The translations under genes were made by a program, and so were the position numbers. The notes under the pieces were generated by a model. It searched no databases. It was not told the origin of the DNA and saw nothing but the letters and a program-made list of their open reading frames with translations. A DNA stretch of 64,000 nucleotides from Reticulitermes speratus (lineage: Eukaryota > Arthropoda > Insecta > Blattodea > Rhinotermitidae). This document shows positions 42,127 to 52,227 of this stretch, piece by piece (the stretch's first letter is position 1; each line of letters starts with the position of its first letter). The DNA lies in contig JAJKFL010000005.1 in NCBI GenBank assembly GCA_021186555.1, positions 4,038,321 through 4,102,320 on the forward strand, given 5' to 3'.

Positions 42127-42166
42127 CCTGACGACGGCAGCAAAGCCTAGCCCCAAAGCGTCTTGT
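42127..42166 (+). ncRNA. Decayed hammerhead
   Basis: CTGACGA is intact and GUC follows at the right place, but GAAAC is CAAAG. Stem II GGC/GCC with an extra C, as in the GUC lineage. Confidence 0.5.
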
Positions 42167-42221
42167 GTACCGATCATTGTTTAACCCAATATTGGTATAC
42201 ATATATTTTTTCTCTCTGTCT

Positions 42222-42415
42222 TCTCCGAAACGTCCAAAGGGCTTTGAGACCCACTTAGCCTCGTATTCAATGGCTACCAGGGTTCATTCCCCTGGGTAAA
42301 GCGGCCGGGGCGTGAGGCTGACCAATCATCTCCATCTACACGGAATAGTGTACCAAGTTAAGAGTGAGGGGAACTGTACCTCTGTTTTCCCTATATACCT
42401 TCATGGCCTGACAGA
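42222..42415 (+). mobile_element. SINE-E, copy 5 (head missing)
   Basis: CCGAAACGTCCAAAGGGCTT, GTAAAGCGGCCGGGGCGTGA and ACCTTCATGGC. The tail ends near the hAT copy at 42443. Confidence 0.7.
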
Positions 42416-42442
42416 TTTTACTGTATAAAGAAACGTTTAGAG

Positions 42443-42960
42443 CAGTTGTATTCAACCTGGGTTACGCGTACCCCCGGGGGTACGCGAAGATATCTTAGGG
42501 GGTACGAAAATAAAAAAAATAAATATATTATTTCATAATAAACACTGAATAATCAGGGCCAGATTTAGGGTTTGCCACAAGAGACCGGACTTAAGGACAT
42601 GCGATTTGGGAGCGCCATTCTCTCTCTCTCTTCCTTTATATGCGATTCTTATCTGGGCGGCTAGTTTAATTTTATTCCACATAGTGCATGTAATTTTGCT
42701 TTGCTAAAATACCTTTGTTCCTTTATTAATTTTTATATGATAGGCAATAATATATTTGTTATTTAATAGCTTGACTCTCCTTTTTTCATTTAAAATTTAT
42801 TATTTAATACATTATTTTGGATGTAATTTATTTAACTTATTTTAGATGTAGATTATAGACTATGTATAACTTGAATTATGCACCAACAACTTTGGGGGTA
42901 CAAAGTTGAAGAGAAATTATATGTGAGGGTACGCGAACAAAAAAATGTTGAATACCACTG
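42443..42960 (+). mobile_element. hAT-type element G, copy 2
   Basis: Ends CAGTTGTATTCAACCTGG and CAGTGGTATTCAACAT; exact 8-bp duplication GTTTAGAG (42435-42442, 42961-42968). It is 518 bp, almost the same length as copy 1. Confidence 0.92.
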
Positions 42961-43277
42961 GTTTAGAGCATCGCCATTTTGTATAGGTACGTGGACTGTA
43001 GCGTTTTAATAATCTTCAGTCACTGTCTGTAGGCATGCGTAAAGTTATTGATGCAAAAAAAAACGTATTTGCTACTCACATTTACAGTGCTTTACACATT
43101 ATTACACGAAGCTTTTAACGCAACAGATCGTTTGCTTCATGGTTCGTGTCTGACTGCATGCCTGCATCTGCGTTATTCGTGAGAGGCCTATGGCTAGTAT
43201 TATGTTACGTATAATAGCAAGCCGCAGACGCTGGCTGCCATAAACAACAGTGGAAGTTGAGTTGAGTCAGTATTATA

Positions 43278-43354
43278 CAGGCATACACAAAAGAATGGTG
43301 CGATTTCACTGGCGACTCATATTTGGACCGCACCATTCTTTTGTGTATGCCCTG
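43278..43354. mobile_element. Palindromic MITE, copy 6 (77 bp, different centre)
   Basis: Arms match the family except one lost G in the left end (CAGGCATACAC). The centre ACTGGCGACTCATATTTGG is not the usual AATAGTG palindrome. TA on both sides. Confidence 0.85.
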
Positions 43355-43430
43355 TACATACCGTGCATTTCGTTAATTAGTTAATAATTACGTACCAACG
43401 AATGCACAACACTGTTTTTATGATTTCAGT

Positions 43431-43470
43431 ACCTACATATGTTTCGGCACTTTTGTGCCATCCTCAGGGT
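43431..43470 (-). ncRNA. Hammerhead ribozyme (intact core)
   Basis: ACC, CTGAGGA (43461-43467), U, stem II GGCAC/GTGCC (loop AAAA), GAAAC (43441-43445), AUAU, GUA, GGU. Stem I is short (3 bp). Confidence 0.76.
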
Positions 43471-43639
43471 TGCCGTCGAATGTTCACAATCCTAATGCAT
43501 CGGGTTCACTTTCACAACACGTAACTCTTGCAAGTCACCATCACTGCACTTCACTGTTCGTAGTAATTGGTTTTTTCTTTTTTTATGTAATTAAACTTGA
43601 ATCATTTAAGATTTTGGTTGTCGCGGTATAGCATTAGGC

Positions 43640-43745
43640 CTCCTGAAGAGTGACTTTGATTCTTTGAACCTTCAATATGAATACACTACGTTCTGCCGAA
43701 ACGTCGGGTGCCATTCACCTAACGACACAGCTTCACGTCCCACAA
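43640..43745 (+). ncRNA. Decayed hammerhead with long insert
   Basis: CTGAAGA (about 43646) and GAAACGTCGGG (about 43699) are both exact but lie 46 bases apart with no clear stem II. Confidence 0.45.
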
Positions 43746-43821
43746 TACCGATTTTTCATCTTGTATTTTGTTACGAAAATCGAAAAAATTGTGCTTTACC
43801 ATATCCTAACGATGACTAGGT

Positions 43822-44122
43822 AAAGGTAAAGCAACCCCATTGCAGGCCTAGACAGACCCTGAGGGGTCCAGGAGGTTGAGGCTCCCAGATTTGTAGACAA
43901 TCGGCACATGAAGGTGGTAATGTCAGCCCTACGCGCCGGCCGCCTTTACCCCCCAGGAAATATTCCTGGTAATCATTTCTGTTAGAGGCTGAGTCGACCC
44001 CAGGGCCATAGTGCGACCGAAACGATTATGTCAAGGAACTAATTCCAATGACACCATCGGGAATCGAACCCGCGACGTTCCGGTTTGTAGCGTAGTGCCT
44101 CAACCAACTGCGCCACCGCGTG
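43822..44122 (-). mobile_element. SINE-C, copy 4
   Basis: Full length in reverse. Direct repeat TAACGATGACTAGGTA / TAACGACGACTAGGTA flanks it. It lies 145 bp upstream of the KIND exon. Confidence 0.92.
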
Positions 44123-44266
44123 CCTAACGACGACTAGGTATCTGCTATAAATAGATACCTGGACTAAGAGCAGAAACATGACCACGCAACGAGACGTCAC
44201 GCACTTTGTTTTTAAAACGCGTTCTTGTAGTGTTTAGTCTTCTCTTACTCCTCTCTATCCTTACAG

Positions 44267-44397
44267 AATGGCGGGCAGGACAGCGGCGGTGACGGTGGCA
44301 GACGTACTGGAACTGCGGGGTAGTGGTCTCACCGGGTCTGAAACTTGGTCTCTGCTCTGCCAGGCCACCCAGGCTCTGCAGGACCTCTTCTTGTCAC
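44267..44397 (+). CDS. Host exon: N-terminal part of a KIND domain protein
   Basis: A GC-rich island of 131 nt. Splice acceptor (pyrimidine-rich tract ending TTACAG at 44266) and donor (CAC|GTAAGT, GT at 44398) are both consensus. One nucleotide precedes an ATG at 44268; 43 codons follow and the exon ends in phase 1. The peptide contains VTVADVLELRG and LLCQATQALQDLF, spaced as at the start of KIND domains (PTPN13, FRMPD2; also Spire and very-KIND): a leading beta/alpha segment and the W-x-LL-x-Q-A-x-ALQ-LF helix. Best guess is a PTPN13/FRMPD2-like FERM-PDZ scaffold, since KIND lies at the N-terminus there. The ATG may be the true start. Downstream exons are not in the window, implying an intron of more than 19 kb. 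Confidence 0.8.
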
Positions 44398-44577
44398 GTA
44401 AGTTCTTCTAGGGACAGTGCTTTGATTGTTCTTTACAGGAACTTTGTGGACTACACGCACGTTCGGTTCCATTCTCAGTGATATTCCGGATGAATTTAGT
44501 CTTTCTAGTACACCTGCTGACACTACCTACAGAAGGCCATGTCTACAAAGTTACGTTTTTATTAGTTGCAGGTTTAG

Positions 44578-45058
44578 AACTCAAATGCAGCACAAATTTC
44601 GCATGTTGCTGCTACGTAATTCAGATTTGATATTTGTGTAGTTCAGATGTCGCTAGTGCTGCTGCGTAATTCGGATTAGTGACTGTGTGTAGTTCAGACG
44701 TCGCAAGTGCTGCTACGTAATTCGGATTTGTGACTGTGTAGTTCAGATGTCGCTAGTGCTGCTACGTAATTCGGATTTGTGACTGTGTAGTTCAGATGTC
44801 GCTAGTGCTGCTACGTAATTCGGATTTGTGACTGTGTAGTTCAGATGTCGCTAGTGCTGCTACGTAATTCAGATTTGTGACTGTGTAGTTCAGATGTCGC
44901 TAGTCCTGGTGTGTAATTCAGATTTGTGACTGTGTAGTTCAGATGTCGCTAGTGCTGCTACGTAATTCAGATTTGTGACTGTGTAGTTCAGATGTCGCTA
45001 GTCCTGGTGTGTAATTCAGATTTGTGACTGTGTAGTTCAGATGTCGCTAGTGCTGCTA
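44578..45058. repeat. Tandem array, 49-bp unit, about 9 copies
   Basis: Unit GTGTAGTTCAGATGTCGCTA plus GTGCTGCTACGTAATTCGGA plus TTTGTGACT. One unit is 51 bp. It starts about 180 bp after the KIND exon donor, inside the intron. Variants CCTGGTGTGTAATTC recur every other unit near the end. Confidence 0.93.
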
Positions 45059-45251
45059 CACGCGTTCGAGAACTGTGTTTTGCGTGGTGCTTAAATTCTT
45101 CTCTGTGACAGCGTTTCGCCATCAGCAGCTATTAAACATTTTTACTCTGAATATTTAAATATTTGTTGTTTTAACTTATTGTATGTAGAGCTACGTAAAT
45201 CGTCTATTGTACCTACAACTTGCGTATGGCTATACGTGAACTTCAACTAAC

Positions 45252-45268
45252 GGGGGGGGGGGGGGGGG
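45252..45268. repeat. 17-base G run
   Basis: An uninterrupted homopolymer of G on plus. It could form G-quadruplex-like structure but is equally likely a simple slippage tract or an assembly-prone site. Confidence 0.8.
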
Positions 45269-45408
45269 TGTTGGATTGGACACGAGTTTCTAGTGTCTGA
45301 CTTGTCACAGATGTGTCAGGTAGTACTGTTTAAGATTTGTTACAAAAACACATTTCAGTTTACCGTTGTCTCCTGTTTTACTGAAGATCTGCATTTTAAG
45401 TGCCAGAA

Positions 45409-45672
45409 CCTCCCACCGCGGAGGCCCGGCTTCGATCCTGGGTCAGTCCAGTGGGATTTGTGGTGGACAAAGTGGCACTGGGACAGGTTTTCCCCCGAGT
45501 ACTTCGTTTTTCCCCTGTCAATTTCATTCCACCGGTGCTCCATTACTTATAAAAATAAAAAAAAAAACATCATCTCGCTCTCTCTTCATCTTCATCACAG
45601 GGTTACACAATAAGTCTTAAGGCTGAGGTGCGTCCGTAGCTTCTGCTGCGGGGCCCTTCACTACAAAAAAAT
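45409..45672 (+). mobile_element. SINE-B, copy 4
   Basis: 5'-truncated at CCTCCCACCGCGGAGGCC. Exact 10-bp direct repeat AGTGCCAGAA at 45399-45408 and 45673-45682 defines both ends, showing that the truncated form inserted as such. Confidence 0.92.
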
Positions 45673-45682
45673 AGTGCCAGAA

Positions 45683-46410
45683 TATAAAGAATTAATACAG
45701 ACCTTACAAGGCCAGGGACCGTTTGCTGTAGGTGACATTTCTGACTGCAGTGGCCAACGGCTGCTTTCACAGGGCCATCCTTTGGACAATAGTGTCTCAA
45801 CCACCGACACGCAAGTTGTTTGGCAGGACACGCGTAGCTCTGACGTCACTGGCCGGGCCTGAATCTCTACATTAAACTCTTGCACATCAAACACTGCTTG
45901 TATTCATTTTGCGTATTGCAATGTTTCATGCGAACGCTCTCAGAAGGCTGTGTGTCAGCCAGTAACCACCGCCAGGTAGTGTCCCAACAGCTGGCGTAGA
46001 GGGTCACTGCTGCGCCACACTGGCTGTCGCCCAGCCTGTTGCTGCCTCGTCAGAGAGGTTCCGGTTAAGGCTCAACGTGCAACTGCGTGTCCGGCCACTG
46101 AGTAGCCAGTGTCAAAGCAACCTACATGTTGTATATGGTGAATAAAAACAGCCTCCATTATGTAGGGGAAATTGTAAATGCTGATTACCAAACAGCGCTT
46201 TCTTGGTCGTGTGAAAGTGCTTTGTAATATGGCAGTTACGGATGAGGGATTTGTGTCACGTGGGGGTTTTTTGTATTACTGGCGATAGCAGAATAGCATA
46301 GTGTAGGATGAAGCAATACCTCTAACATTAGATGGCATTACGTGCCTTCCATCTAACTGACTTGATTTCAGTACAAACCTACACGTGCTTTGAAAATGAA
46401 ACGTGGATAG
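45683..46410. other. Unassigned sequence with a 62-codon frame
   Basis: A plus frame to TGA at 45862 (ELIQTLQGQG, FAVGDISDCSGQ) has fairly balanced composition, but I recognise no domain and a stop lies just upstream in the pre-insertion sequence. The rest (45863-46410) is featureless. Confidence 0.35.
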
Positions 46411-46690
46411 TTTTTTTTTGTGGTGAAGGGCACCGCAGCAGATGCTACGGACGCACCGCAGCCTTGATGCTTATTGTGCAACCCTGTAATGAAGGTGATT
46501 AATTTTGTTTAAGTTTTTCCGTGTAATGGAGCACCAGTGGAATGAAATTGACAGGGGAAAACCGAAGTACGCGGAGAAAAACCTGTCCCGGTGCCACTTT
46601 GTCCATCACAGATCCCACATGGACTGACCCAGGATCGAAGCCGGGCCTCCTGAGAGGCCGGCGACTAACCGCCTTAGCCATGGCACGGCC
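46411..46690 (-). mobile_element. SINE-B, copy 5
   Basis: Full length in reverse; head GGCCGTGCCATGGCTAAGGC is present and B box GCTTCGATCC is mutated. Confidence 0.9.
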
Positions 46691-46753
46691 CCCAACATGG
46701 AGAGTTTGGGAATACTGATTGTTTCCTGATCCTCCTGTTGTGGTCTTCTTGTA

Positions 46754-47037
46754 CAGTCCTGATATAACGAGATAGTTGCGTTCTTGTGAGACCTCGCGTT
46801 ATAGAAAACCGCGTAATAAGAAATGAAATAAAAATTGAATGAAATAAATGAAATTGAATGAATAAAAAATGAATGAAGGGTAGATTTTAAAAGTCCTTCA
46901 CACTGGTCGCTGAAATCGTGTAATAGCCAACACCTGTATGCGAAATTTCGCGTAATACAAATAGCCGTTCACCTATTCGTCAATCGCGTTATAATCAGTT
47001 ATAATTAACGAAACGCGTGTAATAACAGAACTGGCTG
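46754..47037. mobile_element. Tigger-like element (284 bp)
   Basis: CAGTCCTGATATAACGAGAT at one end and CAGCCAGTTCTGTTATTACA at the other, TA on both sides. Interior has a degraded TGAATGAA repeat. A partial copy is at 30168. Confidence 0.65.
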
Positions 47038-47079
47038 TATTCGCCTGATTTCAGGTTTCCGCCGCGATGTAGACGAGAG

Positions 47080-47285
47080 CTGCTATCGTCTGAGATATTA
47101 CGCAGCGTAGAGTGGTAATTCTGTACCGACGTTTCGGGACAACCTGTCGGTCCCATATTCAAGGGTTAATAATTCTAAGAACTTCTTGGCATTTGAAGAT
47201 GGGACCGTTAGGTTGTCCCGAAACGTCGGTACAGAATTACCACTCTACGCTGCATAATATCCCAGAAGGTCGCAGATGTGGCTCT
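47080..47285. ncRNA. Inverted pair of variant hammerheads (ACGUC lineage)
   Basis: Minus motif near 47125-47170 and plus motif near 47193-47240: stem II GGGAC/GTCCC and GAAACGTCGG are kept in both, but the first box is TTGAATA or TTGAAGA. Arms (GCAGCGTAGAGTGGTAATTC) match perfectly. 53345 and 56345 belong to the same subfamily. Confidence 0.6.
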
Positions 47286-47361
47286 ATTCGCTTTAACTTA
47301 ACGTGATCACTTTAATAATATCTTAGATGAAGGTCACATACTATGTAGCGTCACTTCCTGG

Positions 47362-47515
47362 GGACAAGGAAGGAGCCTCCACGCGTGCAATGGTACTGTG
47401 ACTCACTTGGAAAGTACCATTGACGGCGTCCCCGGGAAACGTCTATTAATAGACGGCTAATCCTTCCAACACCGGACAGTAAAAGATGTTACCGGACACG
47501 ATAAAGTAAAGTAAA
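47362..47515 (+). mobile_element. Short SINE (154 bp) with AAGTA tail
   Basis: GGACAAGGAAGGAGCCTCC to ATAAAGTAAAGTAAA, bracketed by the exact 12-bp repeat GTCACTTCCTGG (47350-47361, 47516-47527). No tRNA boxes, so this is a 5'-truncated SINE of a sixth family. Confidence 0.8.
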
Positions 47516-47527
47516 GTCACTTCCTGG

Positions 47528-48095
47528 TAATTTCTCTTACCTCTTACATTCCTAGGTCAAACTTTCCGTGTCAGTAGCCTTTTGTCAGACATCTTCAGGG
47601 AAATAGTAAAGACTTGAGGCAGGTCACATTCGCCACCGGTCTAAGATGCGGCTACATAAAGTTCTGACCAGTTAAGTGCCGGCAGCTTCTGTTGTTTGCA
47701 CGGTGACTGACGGCGTTACTTTGCTGCTCCTTGTTACCCTGATGTAAGACTTTTAATCTTCCTTGGCTCAATGGACATCTAATTTCCTATACAAAGTAAA
47801 ATGCGTTTGTTACAGGAGGAATCGCAAACGAGTGAAATATAACTCGTACTTATTAAGGCAGGCAGTCACTATGCCGTTGGCTTCTACGCGATATTAAATT
47901 GAAACAAAGCTACGTTGGAAATAAAGAGGAAACAAGAAGCGCCTGGCTTACATGTTTCACTGTCTTAAATTTAATTATGTAAATGTATTTTGTTATTTTA
48001 AGGTTTCAAATTTTGTTAGTCTTAAGACTAGTTGAACTGAAGATGTCATAAGATGTTCGTGTACACAGTGTTTCAAATTCAATTCCTATCTCTCA
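47528..48095. other. Unassigned sequence
   Basis: Nothing recognisable. Confidence 0.4.
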
Positions 48096-48690
48096 GAGGG
48101 AGCCGGAGTAGCTCAGTTAGTATACGACTGCTCTACGGTCTTGACGGTCCGCTGTTCGAATTGCCGATACCAGTGGCCGTGCGGTCTAAGGCGTGGGTCT
48201 TCGGCCGCTCGCTTACTAGGATCGTGGGTTCGAATCCCACCGGGGGCATGGATGTTTGTGTTGTGTGTGTATAAGGACAGTAGTATGAAGGACAAAAAAG
48301 GATTACACAGTACAAAAAAAAATCCCACCGGGGGCATGGATGTTTGTGTTGTGTTAGATGTATGGACGATAGCATGAAACATAAGGTGACATGCAGGACA
48401 AAAAGGACTTCAACAGTACAAATGGATCAAAGGGGAAAACCCAGGAATTAATACAAAAAAAAATCCCGGTAGAGACAGATTTTTCTGTTCTCTAAAACGT
48501 CCAGACCGGCTCTGGGACCCAAAGAGCCTTCTATTAAATGAGTGTCGGGGTTCTTTCCCTGGAATAAAGTGGTGGGGGCATGAATTTAACCACTAACCAC
48601 CATCAAGATTGAGAATAAGTGGAGCTATATCTCTACTCCACCCATATGCCCTCATGGCATGGACAGGGAAGACGTTACGCGCCACACCTG
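48096..48690 (+). mobile_element. SINE-E, copy 6, split by a SINE-A
   Basis: The tRNA-like head (GGGAGCCGGAGTAGCTCAGT) runs to the B box, where SINE-A copy 9 is inserted. It resumes at CCCGGTAGAGACAGATTTTT and ends near CCCTCATGGCATGGAC. The head is a good tRNA-like A box, so the family's RNA polymerase III promoter is visible here. Confidence 0.85.
48163..48470 (+). mobile_element. SINE-A, copy 9, two serial units, no 3' half
   Basis: Head and B box, CATGGATGTTTGTGTTGTG, A run, a second unit from ATCCCACCGGGGGCATGG, ending in an A run of 9. It lacks the CTCGTCCAGAGG half. It therefore represents a distinct short SINE-A form. Confidence 0.85.
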
Positions 48691-48701
48691 CAATTTAAAG
48701 A

Positions 48702-50040
48702 TCAGTCTGTTGATGCTGTTTTGGGACACAATCGCTGTGTATTGTGAGAGGTCTGTTGAAGCTGTTTTGGGACACAATCGCTGTGTATTGTGAGAGGTCT
48801 GTTGATGCTGTTTTGGGACACAATCGCTGTGTATTGTGAGAGGTCTGTTGATGCTGTTTTGGGACACAATCGCTGTGTATTGTGAGAGGTCTGTTGATGC
48901 TGTTTTGGGACACAATCGCTGTGTATTGTGAGAGGTCTGTTGATGCTGTTTTGGGACACAATCGCTGTGTATTGTGAGAGGTCTGTTGATGCTGTTTTGG
49001 GACACAATCGCGGTACATTGTGAGAGGTCTGTTGATGCTGTTTTGGGACACAATCGCTGTGTATTGTGAGAGGTCTGTTGATGCTGTTTTGGGACACAAT
49101 CGCTGTGTATTGTGAGAGGTCTGTTGATGCTGTTTTGGGACACAATCGCTGTGTATTGTGAGAGGTCTGTTGATGCTGTTTTGGGACACAATCGATGTGT
49201 ATTGTGAGAGGTCTGTTGATGCTGTTTTGGGACACAATCGCTGTGTATTGTGAGAGGTCTGTTGATGCTGTTTTGGGACACAATCGCTGTGTATTGTGAG
49301 AGGTCTGTTGATGCTGTTTTGGGACACAATAGCTGTGTATTGTGAGAGGTCTGTTGATGCTGTTTTGGGACACAATAGCTGTGTATTGTGAGAGGTCTGT
49401 TGATGCTGTTTTGGGACACAATAGCTGTGTATTGTGAGAGGTCTGTTGATGCTGTTTTGGGACACAATAGCTGTGTATTGTGAGAGGTCTGTTGATGCTG
49501 TTTTGGGACACAATAGCTGTGTATTGTGAGAGGTCTGTTGATGCTGTTTTGGGACACAATCGCTGTGTATTATGAGAGGTCTGTTGATGCTGTTTTGGGA
49601 CACAATCGCTGTGTATTATGAGAGGTCTGTTGATGCTGTTTTGGGACACAATCGCTGTGTATTGTGAGAGGTCTGTTGATGCTGTTTTGGGACACAATAG
49701 CTGTGTATTGTGAGAGGTCTGTTGATGCTGTTTTGGGACACAGTAGCTGTGTATTGTGAGAGGTCTGTTGATGCTGTTTTGGGACACAATAGCTGTGTAT
49801 TGTGAGAGGTCTGTTGATGCTGTTTTGGGACACAATAGCTGTGTATTGTGAGAGGTCTGTTGATGCTGTTTTGGGACACAATCGCTGTGTATTGTGAGAG
49901 GTCTGTTGATGCTGTTTTGGGACACAATCGCTGTGTATTATGAGAGGTCTGTTGATGCTGTTTTGGGACACAATCGCTGTGTATTGTGAGAGGTCTGTTG
50001 ATGCTGTTTTGGGACACAATCGCTGTGTATTGTGAGAGCC
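48702..50040. repeat. Tandem array, 46-bp unit, about 29 copies
   Basis: Unit GACACAATCGCTGTGTATTG plus TGAGAGGTCTGTTGATGCTG plus TTTTGG. Variants ATAGCTGTG cluster at about 49320-49550 and 49690-49850. On the minus strand the unit has no stop in any frame, so all three frames stay open for up to 407 codons (CPKTASTDLSQYTAIVSQNS pattern). This is not a gene. Confidence 0.96.
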
Positions 50041-50100
50041 AGATGAAACACAAAAATATGCTATGTGGGCAAAATGCGGACGTTTTGAATTTTATAGCAG

Positions 50101-50286
50101 AGCTGCTATAGCTCAGTAAAGTGACTAGACTATAGAATACACGGTTCAATTCCCGACAGTAGCAGTTTGCGTCTCTTGTCATCTCTGGTGTCCGCTCATT
50201 TGGTACTGTGTTATCCCTACCAGGGGTAAAGTGGCTGGGCAGTGGAGGTCACCACTCTGTTCTGTGCCATGCTGAAGTTAAGAATG
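50101..50286 (+). mobile_element. SINE-E, copy 7
   Basis: Head GAGCTGCTATAGCTCAGTA, B box GGTTCAATTCCC, then GGGTAAAGTGGCTGGGCAGT. Shortened and diverged. Confidence 0.65.
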
Positions 50287-50607
50287 CGTGCAATAATAGC
50301 TTTTTTCCCCTTACTTGTTGATGGCGTGGTGTTGAATTAAGCACAGGGACGGTTTTACTTCTTTGAAGTTGTACATAGCCTGTAGTTGCTGTAGGGCTGT
50401 AATGATCTAGGCAATCGGAGGAGTAAGAAGGTAGTCGCTGAAAGTTTATGAAAATGAGAACAGACAGAGAGAGAGGAATTGCAATGTAAGTGTGTCAGGT
50501 TTAAAGTACATTATTGTGTGTGCAGAATTCTGGGTAGCAACTAACTAATTTTCCTTCTCTTTTAGCCTGACCTCTTCTGCCTACTCACTTTAGGTGTAGA
50601 GGGTTAT

Positions 50608-50813
50608 TCTTGCACCTGATCACACTCAGACACGCCACACTCGGTAGGACTCCTCTGGACGAGGCATCAGTCCATCGTAGAGACGTCTATCTGACAACAC
50701 ACAACATTCACAAGAGAGAGGCATCCATGCGTCCGGCGGGATTCGAACCCGCAATCCCAGCGAGCGAGCTGTCGCAGACCTACCCCTTAGACGGCGCGAC
50801 GACCGGGATCGGC
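50608..50813 (-). mobile_element. SINE-A, copy 10 (3' end missing)
   Basis: Head, B box (GGATTCGAACCCGC on plus) and the middle are present; the terminal GGGGCTGT block is absent. Confidence 0.88.
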
Positions 50814-50827
50814 ACAAACTAATTAAC

Positions 50828-51018
50828 TAAGCAACTTAGTTAACTGTCTCATGGAGGAGAGTTGTTTGTGAGAAGCTAGTAGTTTCTCAGTTATTTTAGA
50901 ATTTCCCCGCCTTTCATGAGCCCCGGATGTTCATTACCGTGTGCACAACAGCCCGCCACTTGTCCCTGTTCTGCACCAAATGCAATACATCCCCTCCCAC
51001 CATATTTCTTTAGGAACC
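50828..51018 (-). mobile_element. LINE-L 3' tail
   Basis: Diverged tail (CTCATGGAGGAGAGTTGTTT, TTCACTACCGTGTGCACA-like block, CACTTGTCCCTGTTCTGC on plus). Further LINE-derived sequence follows on the same strand. Confidence 0.65.
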
Positions 51019-51220
51019 TTCTTCTTCTTCTTCCTCCATTAGCTTTACAACCCTTTGTGGGTTTTGGCTTTCTCAGCCAGGTCATTCCAAGCCTTCGTAC
51101 CCAGCGCCAGTTCTTTCAATTTATTCACATTTATCACCTTCAAATCGTTACACACATTTTCCTTTGGCTTTGCAATTATCGTCTTTGGGCTGTCCATCCG
51201 TCTGTACCTACTTTAGATTT
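51019..51220 (-). pseudogene. C-terminal end of another non-LTR element
   Basis: Minus strand translates to WNDLAEKAKTHKGL followed by a stop and a GGAGGAAGAAGAAGAAG tail. The peptide form and GAA-rich tail are typical of insect LINE 3' ends. Clade not assigned. Confidence 0.5.
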
Positions 51221-51540
51221 CATAGCTAGTATTTTTTTTTGCAGGGTAATGTAGCTACCCTTACGCCCAACCTCCAACCTGGAGTACCAAGATTTTCTTT
51301 CGTGGTTGTCTCCTTTAGCCGAAAAGTGCCAGTTTTAAGGCGCCAGGAACTCGCCGTCGTCATCTCTCGTTTGTTACATAAAATGATGCTTTGTCTAGGG
51401 GGTACCACTTGGAGGTGAGAGCAGGATTTGTTAGCAGAGCTGATCAGATGACAGTGATCAGATGACACTTCTCAGTATTTATTAGGCTCGCGTATTCGGC
51501 ATCTGCAGGCTTGTCTGAGACCAATACTAACACTTAACCC

Positions 51541-51890
51541 CCTTCTTTAAGAACCACTTTAATATTTTCTCCCTTCTGTGGCTAGGTCTTCCAAGTGATC
51601 TGTTTCCTTCAGGTATTCCCATAAAGGTCCTGTATACATTATATTTTGCTCAATATGTGCCACATGCCCCGTCCATCACATCCCCCTTGATTTGAACACC
51701 CAAATAATATTTTGTGAAGAGTACAGAACATGAATTGCCTCATTATACAATTTTCTCTACCCTCCTGATACTTCCTCCCTCTTAGGCCCGAATATCTTCC
51801 TCAGCACCCTATTCTCAAACACCCCAAACCTATTTTGTTTTCTGAGTGTGAGAGACCAAGTTTCACGTCCGTACAAAACAACAGGCAAAA
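51541..51890 (-). pseudogene. Non-LTR retrotransposon C-terminal fragment
   Basis: Minus-strand segments ETWSLTLRKQNRFGVFENRV, LRKIFGPKREEV, LYSSQNIIWVFKSRG, TGHVAHIEQ and EYLKETDHLEDL, with in-frame stops. Same protein region as 54700-55165. It ends where the LINE-L tail would be expected. Confidence 0.8.
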
Positions 51891-51953
51891 GTATAGTTCC
51901 GTATTTTTGAGAGTCCAGACCGAATTATATTAGATATTCCCCGAGATCAATCT

Positions 51954-52227
51954 GGGGGCACGCAGGTGGTTGAGGCACTGCGCTACAAGCCGGAAGGTCG
52001 CGGGTTCAATTCCCGATGGAGTTTTTGGAATTTTTCATTGACTTAATACTTCCAGCCTGTAACAGAAATGAGTACCTTGAATACTTCCTGGGGGCTAAAG
52101 GCGGCCGGTGCGTTGGGCTGACAACCTTACCACCTTCGTGTGCCGATTTCTGGAAATCTGGGAGCCTCAACCTCCTGGAACCCTAGGGGCCTGTCCAAGC
52201 CTGTAATGGGATTGCTTTACCTTTACG
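51954..52227 (+). mobile_element. SINE-C, copy 5
   Basis: The A-box region is shortened (GGGGGCACGCAGGTGGTTG) and the middle has lost the CTATGGCCCTGG block. Flanking ATCAATCTG repeats. Confidence 0.85.

Noticed and set aside
45674..45862. 62-codon frame as a terminal host exon
   Set aside because: No recognised domain, no convincing acceptor in frame, stop just upstream once the SINE is removed.
48652..50182. Long minus-strand open frames (up to 407 codons) of CPKTASTDLSQYTAIVSQNS type
   Set aside because: They follow the 46-bp tandem unit in every frame; no start context, splice site or domain. Array artefact.
51226..51468. 80-codon minus frame
   Set aside because: Contains sequence shared with other dispersed segments (near 34850 and 57430), so more likely repeat-derived.
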